Shown here in pieces: positions 22,035 to 32,300 of a stretch of DNA of 64,000 bases. Location: the IMG/VR virus record IMGVR_UViG_3300043570_000998, positions 1-64,000 of that record, one strand, 5' to 3'. Within the stretch, counting starts at the first letter, position 1. Each line of letters begins with the position of its first letter. The DNA is from a virus. The notes under the pieces are model-generated. The model was not told the origin of the DNA and did no database searches. It saw only the letters and a list, made by a program, of their open reading frames with translations. The position numbers were made by a program, and so were the translations under genes.

Positions 22035-25000
22035 ATGGCTGAAGATGCAAATGCTAATATCCGCATAGATATTGACACTACCGCTGCTACTGCAGCACTT
22101 AAAACACTACAAAGTCAAATCGCAAGATTTCACACAGAGATGGCTCGTGGTGGAGCAGTAGCTGGTCAAAATGCTGCTAAACTACAACAAAACTTAATAA
22201 ACTCTATTAATGCTGGTGGTCAGTTCCAAGCAGGAATGACTAAAGTTCAGTCAACTACCGAAGCATTCACTACTGCCCTTGAGAAAAATAAACTTTCGAT
22301 GGGGCAGTATTTTAGATATGCTGGGGCATCTACAAAAACATTTGGAAGAATGTTTCGTGGTGAATTTGAAACAATTACAAAGGTAGCTACTGAAAGAGTT
22401 AAAGACCTTCAAACCCAATATATCTCAATGGGTCGTGATGCAAATGGAGCATTAAGATCAATCAAGATTAGACCCCTAACTCTTGATATGCAAAATCTTG
22501 CTACACAGTCAATGATTACTGCACAAAAACAGCAACTATATAATCAACTTCTTAAGCAAGGTTCTACGAACCTTCTAAACTTTGGTAAAAACACACAATG
22601 GGCTGGTCGTCAGCTTATGGTTGGTTTTACCCTTCCCCTTACAATGTTTGCATCAGTTGCTGCAAAATCATTTATGGACATTGAAAAACAAATAATTAGA
22701 ATTCGTCGTGTTTATGGAGACTTCTCTACAACCGTTAAAGAAACAGACGATATGATTGCGTCCATCAAATCTCTTGCAGGAGAATATACTAAGTATGGTG
22801 TTGCTGTAAAAGATACCATTGGTCTTGCTTCAGAAGCTGCCGCTGCTGGTAAGACAGGTCAAGAACTTCTTGCTCAAGTAGCACAGGCAACTCGCCTTGC
22901 AGTTCTTGGTAACGTAGAACAATCACAAGCTCTTGAAACAACAATGTCTGTTACCAATGCATTTGGTGTTGCCACTGAAGATCTTGCTAGTAAAATTGAC
23001 TTCCTTAACGCAGTTGAAAACCAATCCGTTACGTCTATCGAAGACTTAACGGTAGCTATTCCAAAGGCTGGACCTGTTGTTCAACAACTTGGTGGAGACG
23101 TAGAGGACTTGGCATTCTTCCTTACAGCAATGAAGGAAGGTGGGATTAACGCATCTGAAGGTGCTAACGCACTCAAATCTGGTCTTGCTGCACTTATTAA
23201 TCCAACTGGTAAAGCAAAAGAAATGCTTAAAGGTTTTGGTATTAATATTGAGAAGATTGTTAATTCAAATAAGGGAGATATTAAAGGACTTGTTATTGAT
23301 TTTGCGTCTGCACTTGATACCCTTGATCCACTTAGCCGTGCTCGTGCAATTGAGCAACTTTTTGGTAAGTTCCAGTTCTCACGTCTATCAACACTTTTTC
23401 AGAACGTAATTGGCGAGGGTACACAAGCAGCTCGTGTCCTTGAACTAACCAAAGCAACTACACAAGAGCTTGCAATCCTATCACAACGAGAACTTAAAAA
23501 GGTGGAAGACACAACTACCTACAAGTTTGAAAAAGCATTTGCTGACTTCCAGGCAGCAATAGCACCTGTTGGAGAACAATTCTTAAAAGCAGTTACACCA
23601 ATTATTGAGTTTGGTACAAAACTACTTAATCAGTTTAATGGTATGAGTGATGGTGCAAAGAGTTTTGCGGTTATCCTTACTACCGTAGTTGCAGGTATTG
23701 GTCCTGTGCTACTTATGACTGTTGGTCTTGTTGCTAACGGTGTAGCTAACCTTATTAAGATGTTCCAGGCACTTGGAACTATGTTTAAAAAGTCTGGGGC
23801 AGACACATCAATTCTTGGTATGCAAACAGAGTATATGACTCAACAACAGCTTGAAGCAGCAGCAGTAGCAGCATCACTTAATCAGTCACACAGCAGACTT
23901 ACTCAAACATTTAGCGTAGAGGCTGCAGCACTCAACTCTTTGACAGCAGCTTACCAAAAAGCAGTAACGGCACAACGTGGGTTTACAACACCTGGAGGTA
24001 GAGTCGCTGCAGGAAGTACAAAACCAAAGAAATTTGCTAATGGCGGAATGATTCGTGGTCCAGGATCAGGAACGTCGGACTCAATTCCTGCAATGCTTTC
24101 AAATGGCGAAGCTGTCATTCCTGCAAAACAAGCTAAAAAATATAGTGGTCTTATTAAAGAAATAATTTCTGGAAACGTTCCTGGATTTGCTGGCGGCGGT
24201 ATTCTTGGAGGAATGAAAAATATTCTTGGTGGAATGCTTGGTAGATCTAAAATTGCAACAAGGCTCCCCTCTGACGTACTTCTTAAAATGCTTTCATCTG
24301 GAAACACAAAGTATCAAAGTGGATTAGGAACAGGTGCTGGTGTAGATGCACAAAGTTTAGGCACTAATGTATATCAAAAAATGATTTTTGAAAGAAAACT
24401 TGCAGAAAATGCTGGTTTGGGTATTCCAATGGGTGCAGGTAATAATGCAAGACCAACCTATGGATCGGTTGCAACAGTAGGTCCAATTGCAAAATTCTTA
24501 AATAAACTTTTTGGTGGAAAAGTTGCTGGAAAGAATTTTAATGACATAACAAATCCACTTTCAGAACTATTAGATCAATATGGAGATGTTTCTCTTATTG
24601 CTAGAAATAGTGTAAAGAGTCAGTCAAGTATTTATCACGGAGATACTTTAATGGACAGTGTTAGGGGAGTTGGGTTTGGACAAAATGCTGGTCCAGTACC
24701 ATTCAATAACCTAGATCAAAATGCTGTAAATAAGTCTAGATTAAACAATATGTTTTCTGAATATGGTCAAACTAGAGTTGGAAATAGTATATCGGTTAAC
24801 AAAAAACCATCATATATAGAATCGCAAACTGCTGGTGGATTTGATGTTACTAAAGATATTGAAAAAATTCTTATCAAAAATCCAGAACTTCTTCCAGTAA
24901 TTCAACAAGCCCTAGCAGCAAGAGGTCTAAAAATACCAGTTAAGGTTGGTAAATATGCCAGGGGTGTAGTTAGTGTTCCTGGTCCCAAGGGTAAGGGTGA

Positions 25001-28000
25001 TGTTGTACCAGCAATGCTCTCTCCAGGAGAGGCAGTTATTCCTGCAAAGATGGCTAAGAAGTACGGACCTCTTATTAATGGAATGGTTGCTGGCAATATT
25101 CCTGGGTATCAAGAGGGAATTAACGCACCAGAATCGTGGAATCTTTCAGAACCTGGAGCAAGAAGAAGAGCCAGTCTTCAACAAAATTTTGATAATTTAT
25201 CTGCACAAGGATATAAGCCACAAATAAAACAAGTTATAGATTCCCTGAGTGGACTAAGAGTTTCTACAGAACAAGCAAGACAAATTTTTTCAAATATGAA
25301 CACAGCAGCAAAACTTGGACCAGAGCAACTTACTTCCTGGATTGCAGCATTAAAAGAAAATGCAACACTAACATCATCTGCTAGTGAACTAATTAAAACA
25401 CAAAAACTAAAAACTGGTGTGGCTAGTGGCGGTGCATCAACAAACTTTACACATATTGGTGCAGGAACAATTGTACCTGCACAACAAATACTAGATCAGT
25501 ATGGAACAGAAGGTCTTTCACAGGGGCAAGCAAACAACCTAAGAAATTTTGCACAACAAGGTAAAGATGTGCCTGTTAAGGGTATGCTTGGAATGGATAA
25601 TTTTAGTGCAGATGTAAATAGAAAACTTGCAACAAGTGGTGGAGCTACAATGAAAGAATTCTCAGACGCATTTGACACAGCAGGAATTCAGAAATGGAAC
25701 ACTAGTGTTATTTCTGGTGGCGGAAATATTCAAAAACTAGGTGCAGATATCTTAGCATTTGACAATAAGTTTAAAACACTAATTGCTGGTGTAAGTAAAT
25801 CAACCGTAATTTTTGATACAATGGGACAATCACAAACATATATGGCAAAAAATGCTAATGCTGCTGCAATATCTCTAGAACAGCTATATGCAACTGCAAG
25901 AGCATCTGCAACACAAGAATTGCGTCAGGCACTTGATACTGCACATACAACTCCAGGAGAGTTAAGATTTCAATCAAGTAGGCAGGGAAATCAAAAGTTC
26001 CCAGAAAGATTTAAAGGACTTTTAGCAAAGCAAGCAGAAACTGAATCAAAAAACTTTAGTTCACAGCTAGAACGTTTTGCTCAAACAGCATCTCCATCAA
26101 AACGTACAAAAAAAGTTGCAAAAGATACTGTTGATGGCTATGTTCAAGGTCTAAAAGAAGGAGAAAGCCAGATAAGAAAAGCTGGTAGAACAACAGGACG
26201 ACGTGTAACACAAGCTACTGGTGGACCAATTGTTGTTGATCAAACAGGAACTCAAGCAATGCCTACAGCAACCAGAAAGCCAAGACGTGCCACACGAGCA
26301 CAAGGATCTCCTGGACCAATAGTATACTCTCCAGATAATATGTTTGGTCCAGAGCCAGCTCCTAAGAAAAAGCCAGGACGTATTGCTAGTGCTGTTAAGG
26401 GTATGGGTGGTATGGGAGCAGGTATGGGTGTTGCTATGGCTGGTGGAGCATTAGCTATCGTCCCTGGTCTTGAGGGGCTAGGAACTGCTGCAGGTCTTGC
26501 TGGTAGTGCAATGATGATGATTCCTGGACCAATTGGAATTGTGGTTGCTGCCCTCATAGGATTTGTTGGTATTATAATGTCTGTAAAAGATGCGGTAGAC
26601 AAACAAAAACAAGCAGCTATTGATCTTGCAAACGCTCAAATAATGAGTATGGAAAAACTTAATACAATGGCTGAAGATTTTGGAACTGTTAGTGCAACAG
26701 AGGCAAGGGTAGCAGCAGAAGATGCCGCTGCCGCAGGAGTTTCTGAAAAACAAATGTCTGCTGGCACACAATATCTTACAGAAATGGTTAGTGGTCAACA
26801 GTTTGTTTCAGATGTAAAAACACAACAAGCTGCTGGAATATCTTCTGCAGAAATTGGAAAAAATGTTGCTGCAGATATGGCTACTGCTGTTGCACAAGGT
26901 GTTGTAACTCAGGAACAGGCTACAGAAATTATTGCTGCTCTTGGTTCTATGGTTGGAGACCGTGCAATTACTGCTGGGGCTTCTCAGCAATTTGGAACCT
27001 ATATGGAAGATCCTACAAAGGCTTCTGGTTTGATTGGTCAGGATAGGCTTACTCAACTACAAGGACAGTTTGGTGCTGCATCTCAGACAACAACCACTGC
27101 AGGTGGAAAAGGTGTTGTAACAACTATGGCAGATCCAAATGCTGCTTTAGGAGCAGTCTCTGCAACAATGAGTGCTTACGGTCAAACTGTTGGCGGTGTT
27201 GATGCAATTAATGCACAGTATGATGCTAAAGTAGCAGAGGCAACAACTCTAAAAGAAATTAATGCACTAGAGGCACAAAGGACTATAGATGTTAATGCTC
27301 AAAGAGATCTTGCAGCAGCAACATATGCTGAACTTGAAAAACAAAAAACTGCAATTGGTGCTGTAAAGTTTAATGAAGCATTCTTAAAGTCATTCGACAA
27401 AGATAGTGAAGCATACAAAACAGCAGAAAAGATTAATGCCCTTGAGGATAGTGAGTTTAAAACACAATTCCAAGCAGATTTTGCTGGTGGAAATATGAGC
27501 CAGGCAACTGCAGAAGCACTTGTTTTGCGTGGTAATAAAGGCGTTACAGCACATTATAAGATTAAAGCAAATGTTTCAATTAGCAAACAAGATGCTGCAA
27601 TGCTAAACAGACTAGAAGAACAGTATGGTACTGGTGTTACTGGTGGTACTACGCCGCCAAAAAAGAAAAAGAAAAAAGAACCTGTTACTACTACTGGTGA
27701 TAGTGGATCAGGAGCACCACCAGAAGATAAAAAACTTGCTAAATATAATAAAAAACTTGACAAACAACAAAAAGCACTTAGTGTCATTAATCTAGAAGAA
27801 GATGCAATTAACAAAAAATACCAAGACCGTGCAAAAGCTCTTGAGGATATTGCAAAGCTTAATGAAAGAATTGCACAGGGACAAAAAGATCAGCTTGCGG
27901 TTGCAAATGCTTTGGCTTCTGGAGATATTGCTGCTGCAGCAAGTGCTGTGCAGTCTGCAAGAGAATCTTCAGCACAACAATCTGCACAAGCACAAAAAGA

Positions 28001-28451
28001 AGGACTTGACAAAGCAAAACAAAATGAATTAGATGCAGTTTCATTTGGTGGAATGACAAGAAAATCGCTAGAAGCTTCTATGGCAGCTTTACAAATGGCA
28101 ATAGCTAGAAGAGAATACAAGTTAGCATCTAGCGGAGGTATGATGAGGGGATACTCTGTTGGTGGTAAGGTTATGTCATACTTTGCTGCTGGTGGAAAGC
28201 CACGAGGAAGTGATACAATCCCTGCTATGCTTACTCCTGGAGAGTTTGTTGTTAAACGACCTGCCGTGCAAAATTTTGGGGTAAAGAACCTACAAGCAAT
28301 CAATAGTGGTAAATCTCCTAACGCTTCAGTGTATAATTATAGTGTGACCGTTAATGCTGGAAGTAATGCAAATGCAGATCAAATTGCAAGCACCGTTATG
28401 TCTAAGATTAAAAAGGTAGAAGGATATAGGATTAGGGGAAATAGTCAATAA
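22035..28451 (+). CDS. Tape measure protein
   Basis: 2138 residues, by far the longest gene. The N-terminal ~600 residues are helical, with an internal hydrophobic region (FAVILTTVVAGIGPVLLMTVGLV near 550-575), and contain the TMP-like VEDLAFFLTAMKEGG and GANALKSGLAALINP. Three copies of a D-x-x-PAML-x-x-GE module occur near residues 682, 989 and 2060. A second hydrophobic, Gly-rich region lies near 1455-1515. A lysine/proline stretch (PPKKKKKKEP) is near 1875. With roughly 1.5 Å of tail per residue, a known rule for such proteins, the tail would be about 300 nm long. ATGAATG precedes the start; the second ATG (22035) is in frame. Confidence 0.85.
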   Translation: MAEDANANIRIDIDTTAATAALKTLQSQIARFHTEMARGGAVAGQNAAKLQQNLINSINAGGQFQAGMTKVQSTTEAFTTALEKNKLSMGQYFRYAGASTKTFGRMFRGEFETITKVATERVKDLQTQYISMGRDANGALRSIKIRPLTLDMQNLATQSMITAQKQQLYNQLLKQGSTNLLNFGKNTQWAGRQLMVGFTLPLTMFASVAAKSFMDIEKQIIRIRRVYGDFSTTVKETDDMIASIKSLAGEYTKYGVAVKDTIGLASEAAAAGKTGQELLAQVAQATRLAVLGNVEQSQALETTMSVTNAFGVATEDLASKIDFLNAVENQSVTSIEDLTVAIPKAGPVVQQLGGDVEDLAFFLTAMKEGGINASEGANALKSGLAALINPTGKAKEMLKGFGINIEKIVNSNKGDIKGLVIDFASALDTLDPLSRARAIEQLFGKFQFSRLSTLFQNVIGEGTQAARVLELTKATTQELAILSQRELKKVEDTTTYKFEKAFADFQAAIAPVGEQFLKAVTPIIEFGTKLLNQFNGMSDGAKSFAVILTTVVAGIGPVLLMTVGLVANGVANLIKMFQALGTMFKKSGADTSILGMQTEYMTQQQLEAAAVAASLNQSHSRLTQTFSVEAAALNSLTAAYQKAVTAQRGFTTPGGRVAAGSTKPKKFANGGMIRGPGSGTSDSIPAMLSNGEAVIPAKQAKKYSGLIKEIISGNVPGFAGGGILGGMKNILGGMLGRSKIATRLPSDVLLKMLSSGNTKYQSGLGTGAGVDAQSLGTNVYQKMIFERKLAENAGLGIPMGAGNNARPTYGSVATVGPIAKFLNKLFGGKVAGKNFNDITNPLSELLDQYGDVSLIARNSVKSQSSIYHGDTLMDSVRGVGFGQNAGPVPFNNLDQNAVNKSRLNNMFSEYGQTRVGNSISVNKKPSYIESQTAGGFDVTKDIEKILIKNPELLPVIQQALAARGLKIPVKVGKYARGVVSVPGPKGKGDVVPAMLSPGEAVIPAKMAKKYGPLINGMVAGNIPGYQEGINAPESWNLSEPGARRRASLQQNFDNLSAQGYKPQIKQVIDSLSGLRVSTEQARQIFSNMNTAAKLGPEQLTSWIAALKENATLTSSASELIKTQKLKTGVASGGASTNFTHIGAGTIVPAQQILDQYGTEGLSQGQANNLRNFAQQGKDVPVKGMLGMDNFSADVNRKLATSGGATMKEFSDAFDTAGIQKWNTSVISGGGNIQKLGADILAFDNKFKTLIAGVSKSTVIFDTMGQSQTYMAKNANAAAISLEQLYATARASATQELRQALDTAHTTPGELRFQSSRQGNQKFPERFKGLLAKQAETESKNFSSQLERFAQTASPSKRTKKVAKDTVDGYVQGLKEGESQIRKAGRTTGRRVTQATGGPIVVDQTGTQAMPTATRKPRRATRAQGSPGPIVYSPDNMFGPEPAPKKKPGRIASAVKGMGGMGAGMGVAMAGGALAIVPGLEGLGTAAGLAGSAMMMIPGPIGIVVAALIGFVGIIMSVKDAVDKQKQAAIDLANAQIMSMEKLNTMAEDFGTVSATEARVAAEDAAAAGVSEKQMSAGTQYLTEMVSGQQFVSDVKTQQAAGISSAEIGKNVAADMATAVAQGVVTQEQATEIIAALGSMVGDRAITAGASQQFGTYMEDPTKASGLIGQDRLTQLQGQFGAASQTTTTAGGKGVVTTMADPNAALGAVSATMSAYGQTVGGVDAINAQYDAKVAEATTLKEINALEAQRTIDVNAQRDLAAATYAELEKQKTAIGAVKFNEAFLKSFDKDSEAYKTAEKINALEDSEFKTQFQADFAGGNMSQATAEALVLRGNKGVTAHYKIKANVSISKQDAAMLNRLEEQYGTGVTGGTTPPKKKKKKEPVTTTGDSGSGAPPEDKKLAKYNKKLDKQQKALSVINLEEDAINKKYQDRAKALEDIAKLNERIAQGQKDQLAVANALASGDIAAAASAVQSARESSAQQSAQAQKEGLDKAKQNELDAVSFGGMTRKSLEASMAALQMAIARREYKLASSGGMMRGYSVGGKVMSYFAAGGKPRGSDTIPAMLTPGEFVVKRPAVQNFGVKNLQAINSGKSPNASVYNYSVTVNAGSNANADQIASTVMSKIKKVEGYRIRGNSQ

Positions 28452-29347
28452 TGGCAACATATACATATTTAGACGCTCGTCAAAAATACAGTCGTCCACA
28501 GGCGATGCTTTGGTCTGACAATGCAGGACGTGAAGATGTAAACAATGGCAACAAAATTGTTCCATATGGATACGAAGTTAATGCAGCTACTGGTGCTGGA
28601 TCTGGCGTAACAATTACTACCCAAGATCCAATTAATGCCTTTATGATACTTCCAGACCACAACAGGAGTCCTATTGATGTACAAATAGAAAGACTTGGAC
28701 AACAGCAAAGAATGGTAAATGGTCGTATGCGTTCATTCTATAATGCAGACAAAAAGAGTATATCTCTTTCTTGGGAAATGCTTCCGTCAAGATCTTTTGT
28801 TAGTCCCCCAAACTTTGAGGCAAGAGTTGGATCTATTACAGCTGTGTCTGGAAATGGAACAACAATAACTTATACAGCAAACGGAGATTTTTGTAATTCA
28901 TTAACTGCAAATATAACTACGGTAAATATAACTGGAATTCTTCCAACAACATATAATCTTAGTAACGCATTGGTTACAGCAGCAAATGCAACAACGTTTT
29001 CTGTGACTAGCAATGTTACTACTACTGTTACCTTGGCAACTGGTACTGTAACATCTACAGAAATTGGAACATCACCAGTTGCAACAAATCCATCTAATCA
29101 ATACATTGTCGATGGAGGTGCAGGAGCAGTCGATATCCTTGACTGGTATGAAAAACATACTGGTCCATTTTACGTCTATCTTGCATATGATAAACTTGAT
29201 AATTTTTCTGGTAACGATTACAACAGACTTAATGAATATAACGAAGTTATTGAAATGTATATTACAAGTTTTTCTTATGACATTGCTAGACGCGGCAGCA
29301 ATAACTATGATTTTTGGAATATCTCTGTTACGTTGGAAGAGGTATAA
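28451..29347 (+). CDS. Distal tail protein with inserted Ig-like domain
   Basis: 298 residues. The N-terminal part (PYGYEVNAATGAGSG, then AFMILPDHNRSPIDVQIERLG) and the C-terminal part (GPFYVYLAYDK, IEMYITSFSYDIARRG, YDFWNISVTLEEV) together resemble a distal tail protein, the ring that joins the tube to the tail tip. Between residues of about 125 and 205 an extra Thr/Val/Asn-rich domain is inserted (AVSGNGTTITYTANGD, NATTFSVTSNVTTTVT), reminiscent of the beta modules found in the 34533 and 36407 products. The gene follows the tape measure directly and overlaps the next gene by one base. Confidence 0.6.
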   Translation: MATYTYLDARQKYSRPQAMLWSDNAGREDVNNGNKIVPYGYEVNAATGAGSGVTITTQDPINAFMILPDHNRSPIDVQIERLGQQQRMVNGRMRSFYNADKKSISLSWEMLPSRSFVSPPNFEARVGSITAVSGNGTTITYTANGDFCNSLTANITTVNITGILPTTYNLSNALVTAANATTFSVTSNVTTTVTLATGTVTSTEIGTSPVATNPSNQYIVDGGAGAVDILDWYEKHTGPFYVYLAYDKLDNFSGNDYNRLNEYNEVIEMYITSFSYDIARRGSNNYDFWNISVTLEEV

Positions 29348-32300
29348 TGTATAACAATGCATCACTAAACACTCATTTAAAAAGTCAATCGGTTATTGAG
29401 TCTCAGGCAGGTATTTATGCAGAAATAAATATGAACTCTGCAGAAAATATTAAAGTTATTGGAAACTATCGCAACAGACCAGTAGTTCCTGAGACTATTA
29501 AAAGTACTTTTGTAGAAGAAACAGCCTCAACTCCAGCAGTGGATGCAAAATATTTTGGCTATACCGACTCAGACGTTGTTGTTGATGGAGCGTCAGTTTC
29601 TGATGCTAACGTACCGCTTGCTTACGCATCAATTGATGAAAAGAAAAACTTGTTATTTTCTCTTGAGGATTGTTTTGGTCGTTTTCGTCCACGATCTGGA
29701 ATCAATAAAGCAGTATTTTATGGTGGTGTTGGTGGACACTATCTTCATCACACAAATCAGTTTATGATGAATCGTCCACGATATTATATGCCAAGTAAAA
29801 ACGATCCATTTAAATACTGGACATCTTTTAGAAAAGAAGCAGTAACGTCTGGAACATCAACAGTTGAGGTTGAACGAGGAATTTCAAATAAACTTAAAGC
29901 AGGAACATCTGAATGGTATATTGATGATGTTGCACCATTTATTGTTTATAAAGAAACAATACCAGTAAATAGAATCATTCTTAAAATGCAAACTCACGTT
30001 GGTACAGTTGATCTTGGTGCTAAATATGACGGTGTAAGTTTAGTAACAGATCCACTTTATGATATAGAAAATACTGCAACAAATAGATCAGTTCCAATTG
30101 GATGGAAAATTGAATACCTTGACGGAGCAGACAGTACTTGGAAAACAGCAAAAGCCTTTACCAGTGCAAACACACCAATTCCAAGAGACGGATATCTTGA
30201 GCTTCAATATCAATCAGGAGTTTGGTCTGTGGCAACAACAGAGACAACCTCCTCAACACCATTCTTTACGGAATTTAGTAATAGCTCTTCCTCACAAATA
30301 ATGTATATTAAGGGTCTAAGAGTGGTTGTAGACACAATGAATAAAAAAGACGCAACCTTTGATCTTATTGAATTATCTCCAAGACTATCAATGGACATAA
30401 CTGATCTTACAGTAGACTATAACATTAGCAAAATTGCTTCAGATCTTGGTGTAAGCGGAATGCCAGTTGGTCAACTGCTCGCCTCAACAGGATCAATTAC
30501 TATAGCTGACTATGACCAGGTATTAAATTTAAACAATACTGCTAGTGTTATTGCAAAGTATGTTAAGCGTAATGTACAAATTAAGTTCTTTGAGATTATT
30601 GAAAAAGTTCCAGTAACAGTAGAAGGAACTACAACACTGCAATCTTTTTATGTTCCGTTAAAAACATTATATGTAGAATCATTTCCAGAAATTAAAAATG
30701 AAACTCGTATGGCAAGTCTTCAACTTAGAGACCTATACGTATATCTAGAGTCATTGACAGCCCCAGAACTTTTAATTACAAATACATCACTTAGCTATGC
30801 CCTTGCTATGATATTTGACTCAATAGGTTTTTCAAATTATCTTTATTTAAAATCTGACAGTGACAAAGAACCAATTATTCCAAACTTCTTTGTTGCTCCA
30901 AATACAACTGTGGCACAAGTATTACAAAGCCTGGCAATTGCAACACAAACGTCTATGTTCTTTGACGAGGATAACAACTTTGTCTTTATGAGTAAAAGCT
31001 ATATGCTTGCAAATCCTGGAGACAGACTTGGAGACGCAAATGCTGCATCAGAAATTAACTCAGTTCTATATGGAACAATGGATAGCGAAAAAACTAAGGT
31101 ATATACTAACAAGCCGACTACAGCAAACTTAGCAAATATTATTGAAATAAGTAGTAAGAAGGATAACGTATATAATGATGGAAAAATTTCATACAAGTCT
31201 CGTTATATTCAAAAGAGTTATACGGAAACACGACAAGCAAGCCTAATAGATGAAGAAAAAGTCTGGCAGTATAAGCCAGCATTATTATGGGAAGTGGCTC
31301 CAGGAGAAACAACTAAATCCATCAATGAGGAAAAAGCTTCACAGTCTGCATATTCTCTTTCAGCAATACCACTTAACTCTACACTAACAAGCACAGCTCC
31401 CACAGTTACTGGCGGTGTTGTTATAAATAATACAATGGATCTTGGAGAAGGTATTTATTGGATTAGTAGATACAACGGTTACTTTTATGCTAACAGTGAG
31501 ATCATTCGTTATGATGCGGTAGAATATAGTATTCCCCAGCCATCACAAACTGACATTCTTGAAACTACCGCAAATCTTGCTGCTGGAAATGTTGTTACTG
31601 TAGCAAGTACTGCAACTCTTCAGGTTGGTCAAAAACTTTCTAAAATATCTGGTGATGGTGCATTCGGTGCAGGAGCAAAAGTTGCCAGTATTACAAATGC
31701 AACATCGTTTATAACAACAGTAAGTCATTCAGTAACAGGTGATGGGAAAACAGTTAAATTTGTAGGTCGTTCTGCAATAACAAACTATTGGATTAGCAGT
31801 CAAGAAGAATATCAAAAATACTTTGCAAGAATTCCATTTAATGGAAAGATGTACCCTACTGGTCGTGTAAGAATTTATTCAGAACCAAACTATACAGATG
31901 ATACTACTTTAGCAGAAGGTGCTGTTGCTCGTCACGGACGAGGACAGTTTGGATCTACTATTTCAGAGCATAGAGTTGGGCTTCCATCGTGGGTTACAGA
32001 TAATACTGGCACAACTATTGCTGGGTGTGAAATGAGATCAGAACTACTTTTTAATGATAAGGTAACAACATCTTTTAAGATTTCTACGCTTACAGCTCAG
32101 CCGACTGGACCAACAGCAAAAGTTCACGTTGACTCTGCCTATAGAAAATATTTAAGGGTTGGTCAGAGTGTATCTGGAACTGGTATCCCCTCTGGTGCAA
32201 AAATTTCTGTAATTATTGCTCAAGGTTTTAAAATGAATAAGAATAGAACATCAGCTCCCAGAAATGTAAACTTAACTATATCTGGCATAAACGTATATGA

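Noticed and set aside
21600-22035. Programmed frameshift after the short tail chaperone
   Set aside because: The gene ends with 25 bases left before the tape measure start. No overlapping frame could supply a C-terminal extension, and the extended form is already encoded by the preceding gene.
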